A stretch of DNA of 17,743 bases, from assembly GCA_035699705.1 (NCBI GenBank), contig DASSPI010000027.1, forward strand, positions 1 through 17,743. Reading direction: 5' to 3'. Shown piece after piece: positions 7,337 to 14,021 of this stretch. The stretch's first letter is position 1, and every line of letters starts with the position of its first letter. The stretch comes from CANKHA01 sp035699705 (lineage in GTDB: Bacteria; Pseudomonadota; Alphaproteobacteria; Rhizobiales; Xanthobacteraceae). Position numbers and translations under genes: made by a program. A model generated the notes under the pieces. It was not told the DNA's origin. It saw nothing but the letters and a program-made list of their open reading frames with translations, and did no database searches.

Positions 7337-7843
7337 ATGAGCGACAGCAAAGCCGACAAAACCATCGATCCCGGCGTGCGGATCGGCCATGTCCACCTGA
7401 AGGTAGCGGATCTCGACCGTGCGCTGGCTTTCTATGCCGGCGTGCTCGGTTTCCAGGTGACGCAGCGCTGGCCTGGAGCCGCGTTCATGTCCGCCGGCGG
7501 CTATCACCACCACATCGCGCTGAACACCTGGGAGAGCGAAGGCGCCTCACCGCCGCCACCGCGCAGCACCGGCCTTTATCACCTCGCGATCCTCTATCCC
7601 ACGCGCGCGCTGCTGGCGGATGCACTGCGCCGTGTGGCCGAGGCGAATATCCCGCTCGACGGCGCAGCCGATCACGGCGTGAGCGAGGCGCTTTACCTGC
7701 GCGATCCGGATAACAACGGCGTCGAGCTGTATTGGGACAAGCCGAAGGAGCAATGGCCGCGCACGCCGGACGGCCAGCTCAACATGGTGAACGCGCGGCT
7801 GGATCTGCAGAACCTGCTCGGCGAGCTCAGCTCCGCTGCCTGA
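7337..7843 (+). CDS. VOC-superfamily (glyoxalase/extradiol dioxygenase-type) protein
   Basis: A 168-aa single-module vicinal-oxygen-chelate protein. The opening VRIGHVHLKVADLDRALAFY (14-33) and AGVLGFQVT are typical, with probable metal ligands H18 or H20, H82 (GLYHLAIL) and E130 (GVELYWD). DPDNNGVELYWDKP is shared with the N-terminal half of CatE-type catechol 2,3-dioxygenases, but at this length it is a single module, and its substrate is open. It lies divergent from the xdhC operon and ends 15 nt from the convergent coxM stop. It interrupts the molybdenum-hydroxylase neighbourhood on the opposite strand, so a link to CO dehydrogenase is not implied. ATG 7337 has only a weak upstream GGGGCG. 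Confidence 0.88.
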   Translation: MSDSKADKTIDPGVRIGHVHLKVADLDRALAFYAGVLGFQVTQRWPGAAFMSAGGYHHHIALNTWESEGASPPPPRSTGLYHLAILYPTRALLADALRRVAEANIPLDGAADHGVSEALYLRDPDNNGVELYWDKPKEQWPRTPDGQLNMVNARLDLQNLLGELSSAA

Positions 7844-7858
7844 TCAGCCTGTTCAACT

Positions 7859-8659
7859 TTACGCTGTCGCCTTGGCGACCGCGCGCCTGGCCATCACGCC
7901 GATCAGGTGGGCGCGATACTCTGCGCTGCCGTGGATGTCGCCATTGAGGCCGTCCGGGGAGACGGTGAGCCCCTCAAGCGATTTCGGCGAAAAGCGCTTC
8001 TTCAACGCCTCTTCGAAATGGGTCACCCGGAATACGCCGTTGCCGCCCGCGCCGGTCACCGCAACGCGGATTTCCGACGAGCGTTTGGAGACGAAGACGC
8101 CGACCAGCGCATAGCGTGAAGCCTGGTTGCGGAATTTTTCGTAAGCCGCCTTCTGTACCAGCGGAAAGCTGATCCGCACGATGATCTCGTCGGGCTCGAG
8201 CGCGGTCTCGAACATGCCCTTGAAGAATTCATCCGCATGGATGCGGCGCTTGGAGGTGATGATGGTGGCGCCGAGACCGAGGCAGCCGGCGGGATAGTCG
8301 GCGGTGGGATCGTTGTTGGCCACCGAGCCGCCGATGGTGCCGCGATGGCGCACGGCGGGATCGCCGATCACCCCGGCAAGATAAGCCAGCGCCGGCAGCT
8401 TTTCCTTCACCACCGGAGAATTGGTCACTTCGGCGTGGCGCATCATCGCACCGATGACGATGGAGCGGCCTTTCAGCTCGATGCCGGAGAGGCCCTCGAT
8501 CTGCGACAGATCGACGAGCTGCGACGGCGACGCCAGCCGCAGCTTCATGGTCGGGATCAGCGTGTGGCCGCCGGCCAAAAGCTTGGCGTCCTCGTTCTTG
8601 GCGAGGAGATTGGCGGCCTGCCGCACCGTGGTCGGGCGATGATAGGTGAAAGCGTACAT
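7859..8659 (-). CDS. coxM: FAD-binding medium subunit of a CO-dehydrogenase/xanthine-oxidase-family enzyme (CoxM-like)
   Basis: A 266-aa flavoprotein subunit that passes electrons from the 2Fe-2S subunit to FAD and on to an acceptor. The two FAD motifs of this family are present: LLAGGHTLIPTMKLRL (27-42) and TIGGSVANNDPTADYPAG (108-125). The start MYAFTYHRPTTVRQAANLL is typical of CoxM/CutM. An AGGGAAA sequence precedes ATG 8659. It is 36 nt downstream of coxS and ends the coxG-coxS-coxM series. Known Cox operons also carry the 80-90 kDa molybdenum subunit CoxL; none is encoded here, so the substrate (CO or another compound) cannot be decided. The symbol indicates family, not proven CO oxidation. 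Confidence 0.92.
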   Translation of the reverse strand: MYAFTYHRPTTVRQAANLLAKNEDAKLLAGGHTLIPTMKLRLASPSQLVDLSQIEGLSGIELKGRSIVIGAMMRHAEVTNSPVVKEKLPALAYLAGVIGDPAVRHRGTIGGSVANNDPTADYPAGCLGLGATIITSKRRIHADEFFKGMFETALEPDEIIVRISFPLVQKAAYEKFRNQASRYALVGVFVSKRSSEIRVAVTGAGGNGVFRVTHFEEALKKRFSPKSLEGLTVSPDGLNGDIHGSAEYRAHLIGVMARRAVAKATA

Positions 8660-8695
8660 GGCGGTTTCCCTGGAAGTCCCTTGCTGCCTTTGCCC

Positions 8696-9184
8696 TTACG
8701 CTGCGGCTTTCTTGCCGCCCATGGCGGCGGCGCCGGAAGCAATCGCCTTCACGATGTTATGGTAGCCGGTGCAGCGGCAGATATTGCCTTCGAGCTCTTC
8801 GCGGATGACGTGATCTTCCAGCGCAAAACCCTTGCGGTTCACGATATCGATCGCCGACATGATCATGCCCGGGGTGCAGTAGCCGCACTGCAATCCGTGA
8901 TGCTCGCGGAAGGCCTCCTGCATCGGATGCAGCGGCTCGTCGGGCGCAGCCAAGCCTTCGATCGTCGTGACGTTCGCACCCTCGACCTGCCAGGCGAAGG
9001 TGGTGCAGGACTTTAGTGCCTTGCCGTTCACATGCACGACGCAGGCGCCGCATTGCGAGGTGTCGCACCCGACATGGGTGCCGGTCAGGCGCAGATGCTC
9101 ACGCAGGAACTCGACCAGCAGCGTGCGCGGATCCACATCAGCGGTGACGGCTTTGCCGTTCACCGTCATCGCGACGGCGGACAT
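8696..9184 (-). CDS. coxS: 2Fe-2S small subunit of a CO-dehydrogenase/xanthine-oxidase-family enzyme (CoxS-like)
   Basis: A 162-aa iron-sulfur subunit. The plant-ferredoxin-type cluster uses Cys40, Cys45, Cys48 (GCDTSQCGAC) and Cys60. The second cluster uses Cys100, Cys103 (QCGYCTPGMI) and Cys136, Cys138 (NICRCTGYHN). All eight ligands are present. The length matches CoxS, with a short alanine-rich tail. AGGAGG (9190-9195) lies 5 nt before ATG 9184, a strong ribosome site. It stands between coxG (99-nt gap) and coxM (36-nt gap). It moves electrons from the molybdenum centre of a large subunit, not in this window, to the FAD of CoxM. Confidence 0.95.
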   Translation of the reverse strand: MSAVAMTVNGKAVTADVDPRTLLVEFLREHLRLTGTHVGCDTSQCGACVVHVNGKALKSCTTFAWQVEGANVTTIEGLAAPDEPLHPMQEAFREHHGLQCGYCTPGMIMSAIDIVNRKGFALEDHVIREELEGNICRCTGYHNIVKAIASGAAAMGGKKAAA

Positions 9185-9283
9185 TCATTCCTCCTCGGAT
9201 TTGGTCCGATAAGCCTGGAAAGGCGGTTTCGGGCGGGACTTTAGCGACACGCCGGACGGGGTCAAGGTGCGCAAGCCGGGGGG

Positions 9284-9739
9284 TCAGGCCGCGGACATCG
9301 CGGCCGCGGCGGCGAATTTCTCGAAGAACTCATCGGCCATTTTCTTCGCGGCGCCGTTGACCAAACGCTGGCCGATCTGCGCCAGTTTGCCGCCGACCTG
9401 CGCCTCCACGTTATAGGTGAGCAAGGTGCCGCCGTCCTTCGGGATGAGCGCGACCACAGCGCCGCCCTTGGCGAAGCCGGCGATCCCGCCGTCCCCGGTC
9501 CCGGAAATCTTGTAACCGTTAGGAGGGTCGAGATCGGTGAGATTGACCTTGCCTTTGAACTTGGCCTTCACCGGGCCGATCTTGGTCACGGCCACGGCCC
9601 GGAATTCGGTATCGGAAAGCTTGTCCAGGCTCTCGCAGCCCGGGATGCAGGCCTTCAGCACTTCCGGGTCGTTGAGCTTGACCCAGACCACCTCGCGCGG
9701 GGCGGCGATCTGATATTCGCCGCTCATCGTCATTGCCAT
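9284..9739 (-). CDS. coxG: CoxG-family SRPBCC protein
   Basis: A 151-aa SRPBCC-fold protein of the CoxG family (MSGEYQIAAPREVVWVKLND, then VLKACIPGCESL around 28-39, the hallmark of this group, and TDLDPPNGYKISGTGDGG). In Oligotropha, CoxG is tied to membrane recruitment of CO dehydrogenase; here I infer a similar accessory role. Three close ATGs are possible (9739, 9733, 9727); I take the first, which has GGAGAGAACGG upstream. CoxG proteins with a hydrophobic C-terminal anchor are longer; this one ends AAAAAMSAA without a membrane segment. It is the first gene of the coxG-S-M series, preceded by a 408-nt region containing a structured element. Confidence 0.9.
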   Translation of the reverse strand: MAMTMSGEYQIAAPREVVWVKLNDPEVLKACIPGCESLDKLSDTEFRAVAVTKIGPVKAKFKGKVNLTDLDPPNGYKISGTGDGGIAGFAKGGAVVALIPKDGGTLLTYNVEAQVGGKLAQIGQRLVNGAAKKMADEFFEKFAAAAAMSAA

Positions 9740-9884
9740 CCGTTCTCTCCGCCGTCACAAAAAGCTGATCGGGGTTCTTAGTCATTCACGCGGCGCAGCG
9801 ATAGTCTTGCACGCACATGGCTAACCGGTCCTGCGATTTGACGGCCGGGCCAGCCGTTTCCCTTTTCTTTCCCCAAACGGGGAA

Positions 9885-10003
9885 TGGAGCGCCGGGAGGC
9901 GCCAGGCGCTTTGGCAGGGACCTTGCGATCGGCCCCCGCCGCACGCCGTTGACGAAGGCGTGCAGGCCCTTTGGCGCAGAGCCCAGCGCCTCCCGGCGCT
10001 CCA
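9885..10003. repeat. 18-bp perfect inverted repeat with 83-nt loop
   Basis: TGGAGCGCCGGGAGGCGC (9885-9902) is exactly complementary to GCGCCTCCCGGCGCTCCA (9986-10003). Inside lies GCACGCC-(9 nt)-GGCGTGC (9941-9963). The outer six bases GCTCCA (9998-10003) can instead pair with TGGAGC at 10012-10017, giving two mutually exclusive folds. It may be a structured RNA or a copy of a dispersed repeat; I cannot tell which. Confidence 0.75.
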
Positions 10004-10046
10004 CCAGACGCTGGAGCCTCATAAAGCATCCGCCGCAGTCTTAGGA

Positions 10047-10076
10047 TTAAAAGCCAAGGACGGGAGATAAAGTCAA
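10047..10076 (-). promoter_or_regulatory. Candidate sigma-70 promoter for the coxG series
   Basis: On the minus strand TTGACT (10076-10071) is followed after 18 nt by TTTTAA (10052-10047). The -35 matches consensus at 5 of 6 positions; the -10 is poor. The stretch is AT-richer than its surroundings. Transcription from here would include the whole inverted-repeat region as leader. Confidence 0.4.
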
Positions 10077-10147
10077 GAAAGCCGATAGTCCGGGCTGTGA
10101 GTAGTCAGCCAGACATCGTCGGCCGGCATGGAAAGGGGCGCTTCAGC

Positions 10148-11200
10148 CTATTTCGGCGGCTCCAGCAAATTCTTATACCGCTGGATAACCGCCTGAGGCG
10201 TTTGCGCAGCGCGCTGGAGCATCGATTTCACTTTGTCGCCATCAAGCGGGCTGACGTCGAAGCCGAGCTTCTCCGCTTCCGCCAGATAGTCCGGATCCTT
10301 GAAAGTTTTCATGAAGGCGGTTTTCAGAATTTCGGCCCGGTCGGCCGGCACGCCCGGCGGTGCGACGAAGGGATACGTGATCTGCAGCGGAAATTCGACC
10401 AGCTCGATCAACGCCCGGTCTTCCGGCGTTGCCGCCAGTTCACGCGCGGTCGGCACATGAGACATTTTCGGCCAGCGGGTCTCGCGCCCGAATTGCACGA
10501 GATAGTTCAGCTTCCCCTCTTTGACGTAGTTGGCATAGGAGCCGATCTGCAGCGCGGCCCAACCGATCGAACGGCCGTCGATTTCGCCCCGCTCCATCGC
10601 GATGCCGATGTCCGCGCTGGCCTTGTAGCCGCGGACGAGGTTGATGTTGAGCTGCAATACCTCCTTCGCGAGCAGGACAATGTCGGTGTCGGTGCCGCCG
10701 GCGGCGAGGCCACCGAACTGTGCCGGCTTGTCCGTCCTCTTCTTGAGATCCTCCACCGTCTTATAGGGCGTGCCCGCCATCGTAATAAGGAAATAGGCAT
10801 TGTCGGCGTAGCTGCTGGCGGTGCCCAGCCACGTGAAGTCTTCCGATTTAAACCGTGCCGCTTCCACGCCCATGAGGGGCTGCAGCGGACTGCTGCGGGA
10901 GAGCAGCGCGAATGTCAGCCCGTCAGGTGTCTCCTTGGCGAACATATGGTTCGCCGCGACCAGGCCTCCAGCTCCCGGCATGTTCTTGACCACAATGGTG
11001 GGACTCCCCGGGATGTAACGCGGCATGTAGCGCGCCAGAACGCGGGCATTCGCGTCATACCCGCCCCCTGGAGCGTTGGCGACGATCAAAGAGATCGTCT
11101 TGCCTTCGTAGAACGACGAGGCGTTCGCGCCGGGAGTGCTTGCGAGACAAAAGACGCCCGCAAGGAAACCATAGGTTACAGGCTTAAGCGTCACCCTCAT
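10148..11200 (-). CDS. Tripartite tricarboxylate transporter-type periplasmic binding protein (Bug/TctC family)
   Basis: A 350-aa exported protein. The N-terminus MRVTLKPVTYGFLAGVFCLA is a signal peptide with probable cleavage after ANA (residues 25-27). The mature start SSFYEGKTISLIVANAPGGG and NMPGAGGLVAANHMF (about 73-87) are the family landmarks for binding a carboxylate ligand. GGLAAGGTDTDIV and ERGEIDGRSIGWA also fit. Such proteins feed TctA/TctB membrane subunits or act as sensors; neither subunit is nearby, so it is an orphan receptor here. ATG 11200 is preceded by GGAGGG with a 4-nt gap. It is divergent from a second, similar protein across 400 nt, and its promoter region shares an element with the Rieske operon. 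The ligand is unknown; an aromatic or dicarboxylic acid is a guess from the neighbourhood. Confidence 0.92.
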   Translation of the reverse strand: MRVTLKPVTYGFLAGVFCLASTPGANASSFYEGKTISLIVANAPGGGYDANARVLARYMPRYIPGSPTIVVKNMPGAGGLVAANHMFAKETPDGLTFALLSRSSPLQPLMGVEAARFKSEDFTWLGTASSYADNAYFLITMAGTPYKTVEDLKKRTDKPAQFGGLAAGGTDTDIVLLAKEVLQLNINLVRGYKASADIGIAMERGEIDGRSIGWAALQIGSYANYVKEGKLNYLVQFGRETRWPKMSHVPTARELAATPEDRALIELVEFPLQITYPFVAPPGVPADRAEILKTAFMKTFKDPDYLAEAEKLGFDVSPLDGDKVKSMLQRAAQTPQAVIQRYKNLLEPPK

Positions 11201-11314
11201 TCATCCCTCCGTGAGTAACTAACCCCTTCCCTGTCTTGAAATCGCAGGGATATGGTCGCTATGAGCGGCGCAAGAAAACCGCTGCCAGCTTTGCTAAAGC
11301 GGCCCACGGGAGGC

Positions 11315-11362
11315 GTCACCGAAAAACCTTGGTGATCGCACGTTAAATGGATTTTAATGTGG
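11315..11362. promoter_or_regulatory. Shared upstream element, copy A
   Basis: These 48 nt match 16165-16212 at 32 positions without gaps, including GTCACCG, AAAAC, GCACGT and TTTAA at identical spacing. The copy holds an imperfect dyad CACGTTAAA-TGGAT-TTTAATGTG (11339-11361) and TCACC-N10-GGTGA (11316-11335). It stands 114 bp before the start of the minus-strand binding protein. Probable regulator-binding region; the LysR protein encoded at 13137-14021 is the obvious candidate. Confidence 0.65.
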
Positions 11363-11381
11363 GCCTTGGCGCTAAACAGCT

Positions 11382-11391
11382 TTTGCGCAAA
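11382..11391. promoter_or_regulatory. Palindrome TTTGCGCAAA, copy A
   Basis: A perfect 10-bp palindrome, followed by C on the plus strand, found again in the promoter region of the Rieske operon (16132-16141). CCGTCACCGC follows 11 nt later (11403-11412) and also recurs there. Confidence 0.45.
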
Positions 11392-11494
11392 CTGCCTGCA
11401 CACCGTCACCGCTGGAGACGTGAAGAGGTGGCATCTTCGGTCGGCGAATTTGCCACCCGCTCGAAGCCTAGAGCAAAATCTTCTGAATGTGCAT

Positions 11495-11525
11495 TTGACA
11501 ATTTTTTGCCGTGACGAGGGACAAT
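11495..11525 (+). promoter_or_regulatory. Candidate promoter of the plus-strand binding protein and cupin
   Basis: A perfect -35 TTGACA (11495-11500) is followed after 19 nt by GACAAT (11520-11525). The spacing is slightly long for sigma-70. Predicted transcription start is near 11532, about 70 nt before the ATG. Confidence 0.45.
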
Positions 11526-11600
11526 CGCGGAACGTAGCCTCTCTCCGACCGAGACGCCGGAAAGAGCGTCGCGGGTCGATAAAACTTGGGAGGGGGATGC

Positions 11601-12635
11601 ATGCGAGGATTCCTGGGGAGCGCGGCAATCGGCCTGCTGTGCGCGATTGTAGCCGCGACGCAGCCGGCCCGCGCCGAGGAGCCCGCTGAGTTCTATAAGG
11701 GCAAGTTGGTCACGATCCTTGTTGGATATTCGCCAGGCGGCAGCGCCAGTTTCTATTCCCAGGCGCTGGCGCGGCACATGGGAAAATATCTTCCCGGCAA
11801 CCCCAAATTCGTCGTTCAGCACATGCCGGGAGCGGGCGGCCTGCTGATGGCGGAGCACCTTTACAATGCCGCCCCCAGGGACGGCACAGTTTTCGGAATC
11901 ACCGTGCGCACCGCCGGCATCGCGCCGCTCCTCGGCAATACCAAGCTGAAGTTCGACGGGCGTAAATTCGGCTGGATCGGCAGCGCGGCGGTCGAATACA
12001 GCACCTGCTTCTCCTGGCAATCGTCGCAAGTCAAAACCCTCGATGAGGCGACAAAGAAAGAAGTCATCGTCGGCGCGGCCGGCGCAGACGCCACCGCATC
12101 GATCTGGCCGCGCGCGGTAAACGCGCTGGTCGGCACCAAATTCAAGATCGTCACGGGCTATCCCGGATCAAACGAGGTGGTGCTGGCGCTGGAGCGCGGC
12201 GAGATCGACGGTTACTGCTCCTTGAGCTGGACCTACATCAAGCTCCGAAAGCCGGACTGGCTCGCGGAGAAAAAGATCAATCTCCTGTTCCAGATGGGGG
12301 TCGACAAGCATCCCGACCTGCCTGATGTGCCGTTGATTTCCGACTATGCAAAAACTCCCGAAGATCGTCAGATATTCGACTTCCTTTTCGCGCCGCAGGC
12401 GATGGGCCGGCCCTTCCTGGCGCCCCCCGGCCTGCCGGCGGAACGGCTGCAGCTCCTTCGCAAGGCGTTCGAGCAGACCCTGAAGGACCCTGATTTCGTG
12501 AAGGATGCGCAGAAATTATCCCTCGAGGTTGAGCATGTCCCCGGGGAAAAGCTGCAGGAGATCGTAGACAGGCTCTATGCCTTGCCGCGCTCGGTGCTCG
12601 ATCGTGCGGCGCAGGTGTCCGGCACGGAACCTTAG
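11601..12635 (+). CDS. Second Bug/TctC-type periplasmic binding protein
   Basis: A 344-aa exported protein, paralogous to the divergent one at 10148-11200. I place the start at ATG 11601, behind GGGAGGGG (11588-11595); an in-frame TTG at 11586 sits on the ribosome site itself. The signal peptide MRGFLGSAAIGLLCAIVAAT ends near ARA-EE (residues 23-25). FYKGKLVTILVGYSPGGSAS (31-50) and HMPGAGGLLMAEHLYN (74-89) are the family motifs. PEDRQIFDFLFAPQAMGRPF and LAPPGLPAERLQLLR match the C-terminal part of its paralogue (AP or FV-APPGVPADRAEIL). Two cysteines (CFSWQ, YCSLSW) are unusual for a periplasmic lobe and could form a disulfide. A cupin gene follows after 17 nt, probably co-transcribed. No TctA/TctB partner is in the window. 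Confidence 0.92.
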   Translation: MRGFLGSAAIGLLCAIVAATQPARAEEPAEFYKGKLVTILVGYSPGGSASFYSQALARHMGKYLPGNPKFVVQHMPGAGGLLMAEHLYNAAPRDGTVFGITVRTAGIAPLLGNTKLKFDGRKFGWIGSAAVEYSTCFSWQSSQVKTLDEATKKEVIVGAAGADATASIWPRAVNALVGTKFKIVTGYPGSNEVVLALERGEIDGYCSLSWTYIKLRKPDWLAEKKINLLFQMGVDKHPDLPDVPLISDYAKTPEDRQIFDFLFAPQAMGRPFLAPPGLPAERLQLLRKAFEQTLKDPDFVKDAQKLSLEVEHVPGEKLQEIVDRLYALPRSVLDRAAQVSGTEP

Positions 12636-12652
12636 GACGTTGGGAGGCTGTG

Positions 12653-13123
12653 ATGGCGGCAACGAGTGACGTGGCTTCCCTGCCCGGGATGCACCGCGAT
12701 CCGGAAATTATCCCCCTGCGCACGCAACTGGCTTCGAAGGGACATACCAAGCATCTCCTTGCCCAGACCGACATGATGACGATGCATATCCATTGCTACG
12801 CACCGCAAGGCGGCGAGAATGGTTTGCATACCCACGTCAAGGAGGATCACGTTTTCGTCTGTCTGCAGGGCGAGCCGGTTTTTCGCGGCATCAACGGACC
12901 GCTCCCCGCCCTCAGGAAACACCAGGCAATCTTCATTCCGCGGGGATGCTATTACTCGTTCTCCAATGAGACGCTGGAGCCTTGCATTCTTCTACGTTTC
13001 GGCGCGAGCCCCGACGGCTACAACAGCGACCGGATCGATCCTCAGGGGAAGCCGATCCCCGGACGCGCGCATCAGAAGGATGCGGTAGCGCCGGTGTTAA
13101 TCCCAGGCGCGTTCTTCGAATAA
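12653..13123 (+). CDS. Small single-domain cupin protein with a variant second motif
   Basis: A 156-aa cupin. Motif 1 is GLHTHVKEDHVFVCLQG (57-73), giving metal ligands His59, His61 and an acidic residue Glu64 (or Asp65). Motif 2 normally reads P-x-G-x2-H-x3-N; here it is PRGCYYSFSN (96-105), so the usual His is Tyr101. The protein may bind metal with altered geometry or may be non-enzymatic. Start ATG 12653 follows GGGAGG (12642-12647) by 5 nt; the adjacent in-frame GTG 12650 would be only 2 nt away, so ATG is preferred. It lies 17 nt behind a periplasmic binding protein but has no signal peptide, so it acts in the cytoplasm. It ends 13 nt from the convergent LysR gene. Function unknown. Confidence 0.85.
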   Translation: MAATSDVASLPGMHRDPEIIPLRTQLASKGHTKHLLAQTDMMTMHIHCYAPQGGENGLHTHVKEDHVFVCLQGEPVFRGINGPLPALRKHQAIFIPRGCYYSFSNETLEPCILLRFGASPDGYNSDRIDPQGKPIPGRAHQKDAVAPVLIPGAFFE

Positions 13124-13136
13124 GGCGGCCGGCCGT

Positions 13137-14021
13137 TCAGGCCGTCAGTTCGAGCAACAACGCCCGCATCAGCGGAGACGGCTTGATCCCGCGGCGGTAG
13201 ACCGCACAAAACGGGATCGTTCCGAAATGCGGCCCCAGCTCGACCCATCTGACATTCACCGGGTGCGCGTGGCCGACACACAGCGAATGCACGATTCCGA
13301 CGCCAATGCCCATTTCCACGAAGGTGCCGGCGGTCTGGCAGCTCGCAACTTCAATGACGCTCTGATGCCGATTGCGCCCGGGAGCCAAACCTTTCTCAAC
13401 GGTCTTTCGCGTGTCGGAATGACCGGGAAACAGGATCAGTGTCCGCCGCAGCATTTCCGGGACGCTCGGCGGCCAGGATCGCAGCAGAGGATCACCGGGC
13501 TGGCACACCAGCGACAGCGTCGTATCGACAATGACTTCCTTCTTCAGTGTTTTTGGCACTTTGGGAAAGATGCCGACGCTGATGTCGAGGTCGCCGGCCA
13601 ATAATCCCCGCAAGGCATCCGCCGCCTTCATCACGCTCATGTAGAGTTCGGCTTCGGGATGGCTCTTGAGGAATTTTCCGATCCGTGGCGCGAAATACCA
13701 CGCATGGTCGAAGCCCGTCGAAATCGAGATGCGCCCTCTCGGTGACGCCGACGCCGAATTCAAACTGAGGATTGCCTGCTTGGCGCGATCGAGGAGACCC
13801 TCCGCTTCGCCCAAAAATTGCGTTCCGACCTGCGTGAGGACCAGCCGGTTGGGTAGCCGCTCGAACAGCGACACGCCGAGCTCCTCCTCCAGACGCTTCA
13901 GTCGGGTGGAAATCGCCGGAATCGTCTGGTTGAGACGCAGCGCGGCCAACCGAAGGCTGCCGTACTTCGCCACCAGGTAAAATGCTTGAAGACGTTTGAG
14001 GTCGAGGCTGTCGATATCCAT
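13137..14021 (-). CDS. LysR-type transcriptional regulator
   Basis: A 294-aa LTTR. The winged helix-turn-helix covers residues about 7-66: LKRLQAFYLVAKYGSLRLAA, then NQTIPAISTRLKRLEEELGV and SLFER, as in the family. The remainder is the two-lobed effector-binding domain (GRISISTGFDHAWYFAPRIG, LAGDLDISVGIFPK, VEMGIGVGIVHSLCVGHAHP). It sits between the binding-protein/cupin genes and the amidohydrolase operon, so it likely controls one or both, with a pathway acid as co-inducer. ATG 14021 has no good Shine-Dalgarno (CCCCTCCACC before it), which suggests low expression or a leaderless message. A 12-bp inverted repeat (14008-14019/14040-14051) overlaps its start codon and could mediate autoregulation. 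MDIDSLDLK is preferred over later starts because the HTH begins at once. Confidence 0.94.
   Translation of the reverse strand: MDIDSLDLKRLQAFYLVAKYGSLRLAALRLNQTIPAISTRLKRLEEELGVSLFERLPNRLVLTQVGTQFLGEAEGLLDRAKQAILSLNSASASPRGRISISTGFDHAWYFAPRIGKFLKSHPEAELYMSVMKAADALRGLLAGDLDISVGIFPKVPKTLKKEVIVDTTLSLVCQPGDPLLRSWPPSVPEMLRRTLILFPGHSDTRKTVEKGLAPGRNRHQSVIEVASCQTAGTFVEMGIGVGIVHSLCVGHAHPVNVRWVELGPHFGTIPFCAVYRRGIKPSPLMRALLLELTA

Larger units (their letters stand above)
9740..10147. other. 408-nt region without a convincing gene; structured leader candidate for coxG
   Basis: Short open frames on both strands (for example 9817-10044 plus, 9786-10022 minus) are arginine- and proline-rich, lack domains and look like GC-bias by-products. 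What stands out is secondary structure: an 18-bp inverted repeat (9885-9902 with 9986-10003), an enclosed 7-bp hairpin (9941-9963), an adjoining TTCCCC-AAAC-GGGGAA hairpin (9869-9884), and a third hairpin at 9998-10017 competing with the long stem. A minus-strand promoter candidate lies at 10047-10076, so the region may be a roughly 300-nt 5' leader of coxG. Confidence 0.5.
11201..11600. other. 400-nt divergent intergenic region between two binding-protein genes
   Basis: No gene is convincing here; a minus-strand frame at 11197-11628 lacks any family features and overlaps both flanking genes. The region holds a dyad-containing shared element (11315-11362), the palindrome TTTGCGCAAA (11382-11391), two GTCACC half-sites (11315, 11405), and a plus-strand promoter candidate (11495-11525). 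It is AT-richer than the coding parts, as expected of a regulatory region. Confidence 0.7.

Noticed and set aside
9778..10044. Short open frames of 75-83 codons on both strands upstream of coxG
   Set aside because: Low-complexity Arg/Pro/Gly composition, no ribosome site worth noting, and they cover the inverted repeat; better explained by GC-rich structure.
11586..11603. TTG 11586 as start of the second binding protein
   Set aside because: It would sit on the Shine-Dalgarno GGGAGGGG; ATG 11601 gives a normal signal peptide and proper spacing.
11197..11628. 143-codon minus-strand open frame in the divergent intergenic region
   Set aside because: Overlaps both binding-protein starts and regulatory elements, and has no recognisable family.
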